From: Streptomyces ficellus
Lineage (GTDB): Bacteria; Actinomycetota; Actinomycetes; Streptomycetales; Streptomycetaceae
Length of the DNA: 52,619 nucleotides
NCBI RefSeq assembly: GCF_030406405.1
Contig: NZ_JAUEPL010000050.1
Coordinates: 1 to 52,619 of the forward strand
Reading direction: 5' to 3'
Below the pieces are notes generated by a model that saw nothing but the letters and a program-made list of their open reading frames with translations, searched no databases and was not told the DNA's origin. Position numbers and translations under genes: made by a program. This document shows, piece by piece, positions 25,095 through 33,789 of the stretch (positions are counted from its first letter, which is position 1; every line of letters starts with the position of its first letter).

Positions 25095-26075
25095 TTACGC
25101 GTGGCTGCGGCGCAGGACGCGGAACGCGGCGTATGTCGCGGCGGCGGCGAGGACGAGGACGATGCCGCTCTCCACGAGCTGGATGGGCCAGAAATGTGAG
25201 CTGGGGTGGTGGTCGAGGTAGTGGGTCACGTCCCCGCGCGGGGCCTTGCACAGCGCGGGTTGCTGGGCCGGTGGGATGGCGAAGCAGTCGCTCAGGCTCA
25301 TGCGCTCACCGGACGGGGTCAGCGCGCCCTCCTCGATCCGCCATGTCCGGGAGGGCGGGGCGGTCGGCGGCTCCCCGAGGCTGGTCATGTGGCTGATCGG
25401 CCACAGGTGCACGCGTACCTGTGACATGGCGAGAAGGACCCCGCCGATGATCAGCGCGGTGGCGCTCATCGCGGTGACGGTCCGGCGTACGAGCAGCCCG
25501 ACAAGCGCGCCCAGGGCGAGGCCCATCACCGCGTAGGCCGTCGGCACGGTACCGATCGAGGCGTACATCGTCGGTTCGTACCAGTACGTGGGGAAGTCCT
25601 GGGCGGGCCCGGTCGACCACGACCAGGAGAAGATCAGCGTCAGCAGCGCCGTACCCATGATGACGACGCCCACCGGCACGGTGAGCTTGGCCGCCAGCCA
25701 GCGGGCGGGGCTGACGGACTGCGTCCAGGCCAGCTTGTACGTTCCCGCCTCCATCTCCCGGGCGATCAGAGGCCCGGCCACGAACGCCCCGACGATGGCA
25801 GGCAGCGCCATCATGCCCAGCGCGGCGTACTCGATGAGGTGCCGGGCGGCCCAGATGGCGTCCGTGTAGTCGCGGGCCGGCTGGAAACAGCGCTGCTCCG
25901 TGCTGCTGACCGTGCAGTCCACGGCTCGCAGCGCCTCTACCGCGCTGTCCGCCCACACGCGGGAGGAGATCATCACCGCCGCCGCGGCAACCACCAGGCC
26001 CACCACCGCCCACAGCGCATACCGGTGCTGGCGCGCCACCACCCAGCGGGAGCCGGTCGGAGTGAAGAGGCTCAC
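25095..26075 (-). CDS. ABC-2 type transporter permease
   Basis: A 326-residue membrane protein with six helices and a large extracytoplasmic loop before the last one, the ABC-2 exporter permease layout. AGPLIAREMEAGTYKLAWTQ is the conserved cytoplasmic segment of the family. It starts at GTG overlapping the ATPase stop (GTGA) and forms a transporter with it. Together with a YtrA-type repressor this resembles the Bacillus ytr system and related wall-stress exporters. Substrate unknown. Confidence 0.87.
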   Translation of the reverse strand: MSLFTPTGSRWVVARQHRYALWAVVGLVVAAAAVMISSRVWADSAVEALRAVDCTVSSTEQRCFQPARDYTDAIWAARHLIEYAALGMMALPAIVGAFVAGPLIAREMEAGTYKLAWTQSVSPARWLAAKLTVPVGVVIMGTALLTLIFSWSWSTGPAQDFPTYWYEPTMYASIGTVPTAYAVMGLALGALVGLLVRRTVTAMSATALIIGGVLLAMSQVRVHLWPISHMTSLGEPPTAPPSRTWRIEEGALTPSGERMSLSDCFAIPPAQQPALCKAPRGDVTHYLDHHPSSHFWPIQLVESGIVLVLAAAATYAAFRVLRRSHA

Positions 26076-26956
26076 GCCCCCACCGTCCTGTCGGCGCTCG
26101 GCGTCAGGAGGGCCGGGGCCTCGGGGGAGCGGAGATGGGCGAGCACGAGTTCCTCCAGGGACGGTTCCGTGGTGTGCCAGGACGTCGGGTCGACCGGGCC
26201 GTCGTGGCGGACGAGCGCCGTGAGCTGGCGGCCCGTGACGCGGGACTCCACGACGGTGTGCGGGGCCAGGTCCGCGACCGGGCCGGTGAGCAGGGTGTGG
26301 GCGCCGAGGATGTCGTCGATGGCGCCGCCGAGGCGGACCCGGCCGCCGTCGACGAGCAGCAGGAAGTCGCAGGCGCCCTCCAGTTCGCCGAGGATGTGCG
26401 ACGACATCACGACACTCGTGCCGCGCTCGGCCGCGTCCGCCATGAGCGTGCCCATGAGCTGGTGGCGGGCGAGGGGATCGAGGTCGGCCATCGGCTCGTC
26501 CAGCAGGAGGAGTTCGGGGCGCTTGCCGAGGGCGAGGGCGAGCGCGACGCGGGTGCGCTGGCCGCCCGAGAGGGTGCGGACGCGGGCCGACGGGTCGAGC
26601 TTCCCGGCCGCGACGATGCGGTCCGCCGTGTCGGCGTCCCAGCGGCCGGGGTTGAGCTCGCGGCCCATGCGGAGGGTCTCGGCGACGGTGAGCTGCGGGT
26701 ACAGCGGCTTGTCCTGCGCGACGTACGCCACCTTCTCGCGCGCGGACGCCGGGTCGGTGCCGAGCACCCGTACCGTGCCGCCGGTCGGCCGCAGCAGCCC
26801 GGCGGCGAGCGCGAGGAGCGTGGACTTGCCGGCGCCGTTGGGGCCGACGAGCGCGCAGATGCGGCCGGTGGGCAGCCGGAAGGCGCAGTCCCGTAGCGCG
26901 GCGGCCCGCCGGCCGTACTGCTTGGTGAGGCCCCGGGCCTCCAGCGCGCTGGTCAT
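26072..26956 (-). CDS. ABC transporter ATP-binding protein
   Basis: A 294-residue ABC ATPase with Walker A GPNGAGKST, Q-loop VAYVAQDKPLYPQL, signature LSGGQRTRVALALA, Walker B LLLLDEPMADLDP and the switch His in MSSHILGELE. It pairs with the permease that follows. Its ATG overlaps the regulator stop (ATGA), placing regulator, ATPase and permease in one coupled operon. Confidence 0.93.
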   Translation of the reverse strand: MTSALEARGLTKQYGRRAAALRDCAFRLPTGRICALVGPNGAGKSTLLALAAGLLRPTGGTVRVLGTDPASAREKVAYVAQDKPLYPQLTVAETLRMGRELNPGRWDADTADRIVAAGKLDPSARVRTLSGGQRTRVALALALGKRPELLLLDEPMADLDPLARHQLMGTLMADAAERGTSVVMSSHILGELEGACDFLLLVDGGRVRLGGAIDDILGAHTLLTGPVADLAPHTVVESRVTGRQLTALVRHDGPVDPTSWHTTEPSLEELVLAHLRSPEAPALLTPSADRTVGA

Positions 26957-27339
26957 GAGTCGTCCCCCTCGTAGAGCTGTTCGAGTACGGAGGTGAAGAG
27001 CGCCGTCACGTCGTCCCGCTCCAGCCCGGCCGCGCGGGCGCGGGCGGCCCAGTCGGCGAGTTCGCCGCGCAGGGGTGAGTCGGCGGGGGCGCTGCCCAGG
27101 GTCTTCCGTACGAAGGTGCCTAGGCCCCGGCGGGCCTCGACGAGGCCCTCGCGTTCCAGTTCGCGGTAGGCCTTGAGCACGGTGTTCGGGTTGATGGCGG
27201 TGGCTTCGACGACCTCACGCGCGGTGGGCAGCTTGTCGCCGGGTTCCAACAGGCCGAGCCGGAGGGCCTGTTTGGTCTGCTGGACGATCTGGAGGTAGGT
27301 GGCGACACCGCTGCGCCGGTCGATGCGGTACGCGACCAC
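26953..27339 (-). CDS. GntR family regulator, YtrA subfamily
   Basis: A 128-residue repressor made of a GntR winged helix (LPTAREVVEATAINPNTVLKAYRELEREGLVEARRGLGTFV spans about 37-77) and a short helical tail, the YtrA layout. It should repress its own operon with the ABC transporter. GTG 27339 gives the family N-terminus MVAYRIDRRSG; the open frame to 27360 would start inside the operator. A perfect 18-bp-arm palindrome lies immediately upstream. Confidence 0.9.
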   Translation of the reverse strand: MVAYRIDRRSGVATYLQIVQQTKQALRLGLLEPGDKLPTAREVVEATAINPNTVLKAYRELEREGLVEARRGLGTFVRKTLGSAPADSPLRGELADWAARARAAGLERDDVTALFTSVLEQLYEGDDS

Positions 27340-27344
27340 GTCCC

Positions 27345-27386
27345 TGCACCACCCTTTCACTAATCAAGTAGTGAAAGGGTGGTGCA
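27345..27386. promoter_or_regulatory. Operator palindrome of the YtrA-type regulator
   Basis: Perfect inverted repeat: 18-bp arms (27345-27362 and 27369-27386, core CACCACCCTTTCACTA) around a 6-bp centre. It ends 6 bp from the regulator start. YtrA-type proteins bind such long palindromes over their own promoter. Confidence 0.82.
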
Positions 27387-27390
27387 AGAG

Positions 27391-27430
27391 AGGGCGAGGT
27401 GTCAACCCGGAACGATCGACACCCCGCCCT
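27391..27430 (-). terminator. Terminator after mshD
   Basis: A 13-bp stem with one mismatch (27391-27403 with 27418-27430) and a 14-nt loop between mshD and the GntR operon, reading as the end of the mshD transcript. Confidence 0.55.
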
Positions 27431-27446
27431 CCTCAGCGGTGACGGC

Positions 27447-28382
27447 TCACGTCTCCGAGCGGTACATCAGGTCCACCTCATGCGTCACGAAGCCCATCCC
27501 CTCGTACACCCGCACCGCCGCCGTGTTGTCGGCGTCCACGTACAGCATCGCCGTCGGCAGCCCCTGCGCCGCCAGGTGCCGCAGCCCGATCGCCGTCAGC
27601 GCCTTGCCGAGTCCGCTGCCCTGCGCCTCGGGGCTGACGCCCACCACGTAGACCTCGCCCAGCCGCTCCTCGGCGTGCACCTTCGTCCAGTGGAAGCCGA
27701 CCAGCCGCCCGTCCGACTCCCGTACGGCGAGGAAGAAGCCCTTCGGGTCGAACCACGGCTCGGCCTTGCGGTCGTCCAGGTCCCGCTGGGTCAGCGCGCC
27801 CTGCTCGGGGTGGTGCGCGAACGCGGCGGCGTTGACGGCGAGCCAGGCGGCGTCGTCCTGGCCGGGCACGAACGTACGGACCGTGATGCCGGGCGGCAGG
27901 ACCGGCTCCGCGATGTCCAGCGGGGTGAGCGGCCGCCGCATCTGCCGCAGCTCGCGGAACAGGGTCAGCCCGAGGACCTGGGACAGGTGGCGGGCGGCCG
28001 ACTTGCCGCCGTGCGCCCACACCCGCAGCCGCTTGCCGGTCGCGGCCAGCAGCGCGGAGCCGAGCGCCCGCCCATGACCCCGGCCCCGGTGCGCGGGGTG
28101 CACGACCAGCTCGGCCGCCGGGGCCTCGACCGGGTCGGTGTCCTCCAGCTGGGCGTAGCCGACGAGCTCGCCACGGACGGTGAGCAGCAGGTGCGACACC
28201 CCTTCGCGCCGCCCGCCGCGCAGTTGGAGCCGCCCCTGTTCGGAGACGGCCTGCATCCCGTCGGCGCGGGCGGCGTCGGCGATGAGGTCGAGGACGTCCT
28301 GTGCCTGCTCAGGGGTGAGCTCGTCGAGGGTGTCGATACGTCGGCCGGGCTCAACGGCCGGTACGGGGGCGTCAGTCGTCAT
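27447..28382 (-). CDS. mshD: Mycothiol synthase
   Basis: A 311-residue protein with two tandem GNAT domains, the layout of MshD, which acetylates Cys-GlcN-Ins to complete mycothiol. The first acetyl-CoA loop reads VVHPAHRGRGHGRALGSALL and the second VVGVSPEAQGSGLGKALTAIGL; LRVWAHGGKSAARHL and FHWTKVH are also typical of MshD. ATG 28382 has no ribosome binding site, but TAGGCT lies exactly 7 nt upstream, so the mRNA is probably leaderless. It is monocistronic here. Confidence 0.95.
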   Translation of the reverse strand: MTTDAPVPAVEPGRRIDTLDELTPEQAQDVLDLIADAARADGMQAVSEQGRLQLRGGRREGVSHLLLTVRGELVGYAQLEDTDPVEAPAAELVVHPAHRGRGHGRALGSALLAATGKRLRVWAHGGKSAARHLSQVLGLTLFRELRQMRRPLTPLDIAEPVLPPGITVRTFVPGQDDAAWLAVNAAAFAHHPEQGALTQRDLDDRKAEPWFDPKGFFLAVRESDGRLVGFHWTKVHAEERLGEVYVVGVSPEAQGSGLGKALTAIGLRHLAAQGLPTAMLYVDADNTAAVRVYEGMGFVTHEVDLMYRSET

Positions 28383-28517
28383 GCGTATGAGCCTACGGCG
28401 GCGACATGACGGCGGAAGGCAACCAGCTCGTAACCCTCCACCCCCTGTTGCGCTACGCGCGTTGACCCTAGGCTGCGCTGGGTCATACACGCCTTGTTGA
28501 ACGTCACGAGGGGACAG

Positions 28518-30323
28518 ATGTCAGCGACACCGAACACCGACCGCGCAGTGCGGCGAATACTCGCCACCGCCGCCGGGCTCGCCACCGCCGGCGCCATGGT
28601 CGCCGCTCTGCCGGCCGGCGCCGACGACCGGGGCGAGCCGGCGGGTCACCCGGGCCGTACCGTCGACGTACAGCTGCTCTCCTTCAATGACCTGCACGGC
28701 AATCTGGAGCCGCCGGCCGGGTCGTCCGGGGAGGTCATCCACGCGCACGCGGACGGGACGACCGAGAAGATCAAGGCGGGCGGCGTCGAGTACCTCGCCA
28801 CGCACCTGCGCACCGCGCGCCAGGGCAACCCGTACTCCGTCACCGCCGCCGCCGGTGACATGATCGGCGCCTCGCCGCTGATGTCGGGCCTCTTCCACGA
28901 CGAGCCGACCATCGAGGCGCTGAACAAGCTGAAGCTGGACGTGTCCTCCGTGGGAAACCACGAGTTCGACGAGGGGGCCAGGGAGCTGGCCCGTATGCAG
29001 AACGGCGGCTGCCACCCCACCGGCGGCTGCTACGAGGAGGGCAAGACCTTCCCCGGCGCCGCCTTCCCCTACCTCGCGGCCAACGTCACCGACGAAAAGA
29101 CCGGCAAGCCGGTCCTCGACCCCTACTTCATCTGGGAGAAGAAGGGCGTCAAGATCGGTTTCATCGGTGTGACCCTGGAGGGTACGCCGAACATCGTCAC
29201 CGCCGAGGGCGTCAAGGGCCTGAAGTTCGGTGACGAGGTCGAGACGATCGACAAGTACACCAAGGTGCTGGAGCGCAAGGGCGTCAAGTCGATCGTCGCC
29301 CTGGTCCACGAGGGCGGTGCCCCCGCCTCCGCCTCGTACAACTACGACTGCGACAGCCCGGGCGCCGGCGACGGGATCTCCGGCCCGGTCGTCGACATCG
29401 CGAAGAAGCTGAACCCGCAGGTGGACGCGCTGGTCACCGGCCACACCCACCAGGCGTACGTGTGCACGATCCCGGACCCGTCCGGCAAGCCGCGCATGGT
29501 CACCTCGGCGTCCTCGTACGGAAAGCTCTACACGGACACCACCCTGACGTACGACCGCCGGACCAAGGACATCGTCCGCACGGCGGTCGACTCGGCGAAC
29601 CGCGTGGTGACGCGGGACGTGGCCAAGGCCCGGGACATGACCGACCTGATCGACCGGTGGAACGCCGCCGCCGCGCCGATCGCCAACAGGCCGCAGGGCT
29701 ACATCTCCGCCGACATCGACGGCCGCGGCTCCACGGAGTACGAGAAGCCGCTGGGCGACCTGATCGCCGACGCGCAGCTCGCGGGCCTGTCCCCGGCCGA
29801 CAAGGGCGGGGCGCAGCTGGCGCTGATGAACCCGGGCGGTATCCGCTCCGACCTCGACTACAAGGCGTCGGGCAACGAGGGCGACGGTGTGGTGACCTAC
29901 GGCGAGGCGTTCACCGTGCAGCCGTTCACCAACATGCTGAACGTGGTGGACCTGACCGGCGCGCAGCTGATCACCGGCCTCCAGCAGCAGGTCAGCGGCG
30001 CGAACGAGGCCTCGCCGAAGATCCTCCAGGTCTCGAAGGGCTTCACCTACACGCTCGACATGACCAAGACGGGCGCGGCCCGGGTCGTGACCGGCTCGGT
30101 GAAGCTGAACGGCGAGCCCATCGACCCGGCGAAGACCTACCGCGTCGCGATGAACGAGTTCCTCGCGGGCGGCGGCGACGGCTTCCCGGCTCTCGCGCAG
30201 GGCAAGAACAAGCTGGTGGGCGCGTCCGACCTGGACATCTTCAACGCCTACCTGGCGGCGAACTCCTCGCCGTCCGCCCCGATCGCGCCCCCGGCGGCCG
30301 ACCGGATCACGGTCATCAAGTAA
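28518..30323 (+). CDS. Secreted 5'-nucleotidase (UshA-type)
   Basis: A 601-residue exported phosphoesterase that would release phosphate and nucleosides from extracellular nucleotides. After a signal peptide (VRRILATAAGLATAGAMVAALPAGA), the metallophosphatase domain carries FNDLHGN, AAGDMIGASP, VGNHEFDEG and GHTHQ, the dinuclear metal ligands. The 5_nucleotid_C substrate domain follows, with LALMNPGGIRSDLD and PFTNMLNVVDLTGAQL. ATG 28518 has GAGGGGA just upstream. No LPXTG anchor is seen, so it is likely free or loosely held. It suits the phosphate-scavenging neighbourhood, though no PHO box is visible. Confidence 0.93.
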   Translation: MSATPNTDRAVRRILATAAGLATAGAMVAALPAGADDRGEPAGHPGRTVDVQLLSFNDLHGNLEPPAGSSGEVIHAHADGTTEKIKAGGVEYLATHLRTARQGNPYSVTAAAGDMIGASPLMSGLFHDEPTIEALNKLKLDVSSVGNHEFDEGARELARMQNGGCHPTGGCYEEGKTFPGAAFPYLAANVTDEKTGKPVLDPYFIWEKKGVKIGFIGVTLEGTPNIVTAEGVKGLKFGDEVETIDKYTKVLERKGVKSIVALVHEGGAPASASYNYDCDSPGAGDGISGPVVDIAKKLNPQVDALVTGHTHQAYVCTIPDPSGKPRMVTSASSYGKLYTDTTLTYDRRTKDIVRTAVDSANRVVTRDVAKARDMTDLIDRWNAAAAPIANRPQGYISADIDGRGSTEYEKPLGDLIADAQLAGLSPADKGGAQLALMNPGGIRSDLDYKASGNEGDGVVTYGEAFTVQPFTNMLNVVDLTGAQLITGLQQQVSGANEASPKILQVSKGFTYTLDMTKTGAARVVTGSVKLNGEPIDPAKTYRVAMNEFLAGGGDGFPALAQGKNKLVGASDLDIFNAYLAANSSPSAPIAPPAADRITVIK

Positions 30324-30345
30324 GCGCTGATACGTGAGCTGATAC

Positions 30346-30391
30346 GGGAGCGGGGCGGCGGACCGGTGAAAGGTTCCGCCGCCCCGCTCCC
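30346..30391. terminator. Terminator after the 5'-nucleotidase
   Basis: A perfect 17-bp stem (30346-30362 with 30375-30391) with a 12-nt loop, between the nucleotidase and the convergent histidine kinase gene; it could serve both. Confidence 0.85.
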
Positions 30392-30408
30392 GCGCCGGGC
30401 TCGTGGAG

Positions 30409-31887
30409 TCACTGATCCGCCGCAACGGGGGCCGAGGGCGGGGCCGGGGGCGAGCCCGGCGGGGGCGTGGGCGCGCCCGGAAGGCGGATCACCGCGCGCG
30501 TGCCGCCGCCCTCCGCCGCCGTGAGCGTGACCTCGCCGCCCGCCTGCCGCACCGTACGCGCCACGATCGACAGGCCGAGCCCCGAGCCGGGCAGGCTGCG
30601 CGCCGAGGGCGAGCGCCAGAACCGTTCGAAGACGTGCGGCAGCTCGTCGGCCGCGATGCCCGGGCCGTGGTCCCGTACCGTCAGCTCGCCGTCGACCAGC
30701 GTGACGTCGACCGTCCCGCCGGGCGGCGAGAACTTCACCGCGTTGTCGAGGACGTTCACCAGGGCGCGCTCGAGCCCCGCCGCCTCCGCCCGTACGTACC
30801 AGGGCCGGATGTCCTCGGCGGTGATCGTCAGCTCGGGCCCGCGCAGCCGGGCGCGCTGGAGCGCCGTGTCCAGGATGTCGTGGAGCGCGACCACCTCCAG
30901 GCGGCCGGGGCCCGCCGCGTCCGGCCGGGACAGCTCCTGGAGGTCACCGATCAGCGCGGCCAGCTCCGTCATCTGCGCCGTGACGGACGCCATCAGCGCC
31001 CGCCGGTCGTCGGGCGGGATCGCCCGGCCGGTCTCCTCGCTGCGCGCCAGCAGCTCGATGTTGGTACGCAGTGAGGTCAGCGGCGTGCGCAGCTCGTGCC
31101 CGGCGTCGGCGATCAGCTGCGCCTGCCGGTCCCGCGACGAGGCCAGGGCGGCCGTCATCGCGTTGAACGACCGCGACAGCCGGGCGATCTCGTCCTCCCC
31201 CTCGACCGGGATACGGACGGTCAGGTCCTCGGTACGGGCCACGTGCTCCACCGCCCCGGTCAGCCGGTCGACGGGCTTCAGACCGGTCCGCGCCACCCAC
31301 AGCCCGGCCGCGCCCGCGCCGACCACCCCGATGCCGGAGACCACGAGCAGCACCCAGAACAGGGTGGACATCGAGTTCTCGATCTCGGTGAGCGGCCGGG
31401 CCACGGAGACCGCGACCGGCCCACGTCCCTCTTGCGGATAGGTGTGGACGCGCATCTCGGCACCATTGTCGGCCCGGGACGTGTGCAGTGTGTCGGCCGC
31501 CTGGCCGCGCGCCACCGCGAGGTCGTCCGCCGTGGCGGGGATCGGCGAGGCCCCGGGCGCGGTACAGGTGTTGCCACCGGCCGTGATGATCTGGACGGTG
31601 TACGTGCCCGGCACCGGCGGTACCGCCGCCCGGCCCCCCGACGCGCACGAGGCGAGCAGCGAGTCGACGTACGCGTCCTGCACCTTGGTGCTGCTCAGCG
31701 AGGAGTCGAACTCGTTCAGCAGCTGCGTCCGGGTGGCGAACCAGGCCGCCGCCGACACCGCGGCCACCGCCACCGCCACCGCCACCGCCGTCAGCAGGGC
31801 CAGCCGGGAGCGCAGCGGCAGCGCGCTCAAGCGCCGGAGGGGCCCGGTGGGACGCGTGCGATGGGTGGGGTCGGCGGGACCGGTCAT
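30409..31887 (-). CDS. Sensor histidine kinase
   Basis: A 492-residue membrane kinase. Helices at about 28-50 and 177-200 flank an extracytoplasmic sensor of some 125 residues with two Cys (CASGG and GGNTCT) that might form a disulphide. HAMP follows, then the H-box ADAGHELRTPLTSLR (His264), N-box NVLDNAVKFS, and G-boxes RDHGPGI and GSGLGLSIVARTV. A Pro-rich tail ends the protein. Its ATG overlaps the response regulator stop (ATGA). With the upstream protease gene this resembles MprAB/PepD-type envelope stress systems; the signal is unknown. Confidence 0.93.
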   Translation of the reverse strand: MTGPADPTHRTRPTGPLRRLSALPLRSRLALLTAVAVAVAVAAVSAAAWFATRTQLLNEFDSSLSSTKVQDAYVDSLLASCASGGRAAVPPVPGTYTVQIITAGGNTCTAPGASPIPATADDLAVARGQAADTLHTSRADNGAEMRVHTYPQEGRGPVAVSVARPLTEIENSMSTLFWVLLVVSGIGVVGAGAAGLWVARTGLKPVDRLTGAVEHVARTEDLTVRIPVEGEDEIARLSRSFNAMTAALASSRDRQAQLIADAGHELRTPLTSLRTNIELLARSEETGRAIPPDDRRALMASVTAQMTELAALIGDLQELSRPDAAGPGRLEVVALHDILDTALQRARLRGPELTITAEDIRPWYVRAEAAGLERALVNVLDNAVKFSPPGGTVDVTLVDGELTVRDHGPGIAADELPHVFERFWRSPSARSLPGSGLGLSIVARTVRQAGGEVTLTAAEGGGTRAVIRLPGAPTPPPGSPPAPPSAPVAADQ

Positions 31888-32597
31888 TCGGAGCCTCCGC
31901 GCAGCACGTAGCCCACGCCCCGCACGGTGTGCACCAGCCGCGGTTCGCCCGCCGCCTCCGTCTTGCGCCGCAGGTACATCACGTACACGTCCAGGGAGTT
32001 GGAGCTGGGCTCGAAGTCGAAGCCCCACACCGACTTGAGGATCTGCTCCCGGGTCAGCACCTGCCGCGGATGCGACAGGAACATCTCCAGGAGCGTGAAT
32101 TCCGTACGGGTCAGCTCCACGCGCCGCCCGCCCCGCGTCACCTCGCGCGTCGACAGGTCCATCCGCAGGTCCGCGAAGCCCAGCACCTCGGCCTCCGGCT
32201 GCTCGCCCACGGTCCGGGCGTACGAGCTGCGCCGCAGCAGCGCCCGGATGCGGGCGAACAGCTCGTCCAGCTCGAACGGCTTCACCAGGTAGTCGTCCGC
32301 GCCCGCGTCCAGGCCGGTCACGCGGTCGCCGACCGTGTCGCGGGCGGTGAGCATCAGGATGGGCACGGTGGAGCCGGCGGCCCGGACGCGGCGGGCGGCG
32401 GTCAGGCCGTCCACGCGGGGCATCTGGATGTCGAGGACGACCAGGTCGGGCCCGTACGCGTCCATCTTCGCCAGCGCGTCGGCGCCGTCCACGGCGACCT
32501 CGGTCCCGTACCCCTCGAAGGCGAGGCTGCGCCGGAGCGCCTCGCGGACGGCGGGCTCGTCGTCGACGATCAGGATGCGGTCACCGGTGGTGTTCAT
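31884..32597 (-). CDS. OmpR/PhoB family response regulator
   Basis: A 237-residue response regulator. The receiver domain has the acidic pair at residues 12-13, phosphoacceptor Asp56 (LVVLDIQMPRVDG), Thr84 and Lys107; the C-terminal winged helix runs from about 140 and includes ELTRTEFTLLEMFLSHPRQVLTR. I use ATG 32597; a GTG at 32621, which overlaps the protease stop as GTGA, would add 8 residues and imply translational coupling. Neither start has a strong ribosome binding site. It is cotranscribed with the protease and kinase. Confidence 0.93.
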   Translation of the reverse strand: MNTTGDRILIVDDEPAVREALRRSLAFEGYGTEVAVDGADALAKMDAYGPDLVVLDIQMPRVDGLTAARRVRAAGSTVPILMLTARDTVGDRVTGLDAGADDYLVKPFELDELFARIRALLRRSSYARTVGEQPEAEVLGFADLRMDLSTREVTRGGRRVELTRTEFTLLEMFLSHPRQVLTREQILKSVWGFDFEPSSNSLDVYVMYLRRKTEAAGEPRLVHTVRGVGYVLRGGSE

Positions 32598-32617
32598 GGA
32601 GCCAGCGTCGCACGCGC

Positions 32618-33667
32618 TCACGAGCCGGCGCGGAGGGTGTCCAGGTCGGCCTTGACGGTGTTGATGGGGATGGCGAAGCCGAGGCCGACGCTGCCGGCGC
32701 TCGAACCACTGGCGGCGCTCGGCGAGTACATGGCGGAGTTGATGCCGATGATCTCGCCGTTCATGTTGATCAGCGCGCCGCCGGAGTTGCCGGGGTTGAG
32801 CGAGGCGTCGGTCTGGATGGCCTTGTAGGTGGTCTTCGACTCGCCCGTGTCGCCGTTGAACCGCTGCCCGCCGAACTCGAAGGGCCAGCCCTGGCGCGGG
32901 TCCTGCCGCTGCCGCCCTCCCTCGTCCTTGGCGACGGTCACATCGCGGTCGAGCGCGGAGACGATACCGCTGGTGACAGTGCCGGTCAGGCCCTCGGGGG
33001 AGCCGATCGCCACCACCTGGTCGCCGACTTGGACCTTGCTGGAGTCGCCGAGGGTGGCTGCCTTGAGCCCCTTCGCGCCCTGGAGCTTGATCAGTGCCAG
33101 GTCCTTGCCGGGGTCGGTGCCGACGACATCGGCGGTGTACGTCTTGCCGTCGCTGAGCCGGACCTTGATCTCCGAGGCGCCGGAGACCACGTGGTTGTTG
33201 GTGATGATCTCGCCGTCATCGGTGATGATCACGCCGGAGCCGGTCGACTGGCCGGAGGTGGAGTCCGCGCTGATCTCCACGATGCTCGGTGACACCGCCT
33301 GGGCGACTCCGGCGACGGTGCCCTTGCTGGACTGCGACACGCTGGTGCCCGTCACCCCGGTCACGCCGGTGCCGGGGCCGCTGTCCGAGCCGGTGAACCG
33401 CTGCACCAGCGCCGAGGTGCCTCCGCCGACCGCGGCGGCCGCGATGGCGACGGCGACCAGCAGCGCCACGGGACGCCTGGCACGCGGGGGCGCGGCGTGG
33501 GCCGGGGCGTACGCCGCGTGCGCGGGGGCGTACGCGGCGTACGCGGGCGGTGGCGGTGGCGGCGGATAGGCCGGATCGCCCGGCGTGGCGGCCGGGGTGC
33601 TGAACCCGGCGTACGGCTGCTGGCTCTCGTTACCCTCGTCGCCGCTTCGGCGGTAGTGGTCCGTCAT
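32618..33667 (-). CDS. Membrane-anchored trypsin-like serine protease (HtrA/PepD-like, no PDZ)
   Basis: A 349-residue type II membrane protein. A Pro/Ala/Tyr-rich cytoplasmic tail (1-62, with two AYAPAHA repeats) precedes one helix (67-86) and an extracytoplasmic chymotrypsin-fold domain with catalytic His159 (TNNHVV), Asp189 (KDLALIKL) and Ser295 (NPGNSGGAL). It stops at the end of the protease domain and lacks the PDZ domain of classical HtrA. As first gene of an operon with a two-component system, it probably handles damaged or signalling proteins at the cell surface under that system's control. Confidence 0.92.
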   Translation of the reverse strand: MTDHYRRSGDEGNESQQPYAGFSTPAATPGDPAYPPPPPPPAYAAYAPAHAAYAPAHAAPPRARRPVALLVAVAIAAAAVGGGTSALVQRFTGSDSGPGTGVTGVTGTSVSQSSKGTVAGVAQAVSPSIVEISADSTSGQSTGSGVIITDDGEIITNNHVVSGASEIKVRLSDGKTYTADVVGTDPGKDLALIKLQGAKGLKAATLGDSSKVQVGDQVVAIGSPEGLTGTVTSGIVSALDRDVTVAKDEGGRQRQDPRQGWPFEFGGQRFNGDTGESKTTYKAIQTDASLNPGNSGGALINMNGEIIGINSAMYSPSAASGSSAGSVGLGFAIPINTVKADLDTLRAGS

Positions 33668-33689
33668 GGGTACGACTCTCGGAGCCGTA

Positions 33690-33717
33690 CATGAGAAGAG
33701 GCTGAGGATGCCCTAAG
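33690..33717 (-). promoter_or_regulatory. Candidate response-regulator operator upstream of the protease operon
   Basis: On the minus strand three hexamers, CTTAGG, CTCAGC and CTCATG, are spaced exactly 11 bp apart, 23 nt before the protease start. OmpR-family regulators bind such helically phased direct repeats, so the downstream-encoded regulator probably controls its own operon here. Confidence 0.5.
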
Positions 33718-33789
33718 AGTCCCGGCAAAGTGTTGTACGCCCTATATAAAGGAGCGCCGTAGTGGTGCCGGTAGTGCAGATACGCCGGG

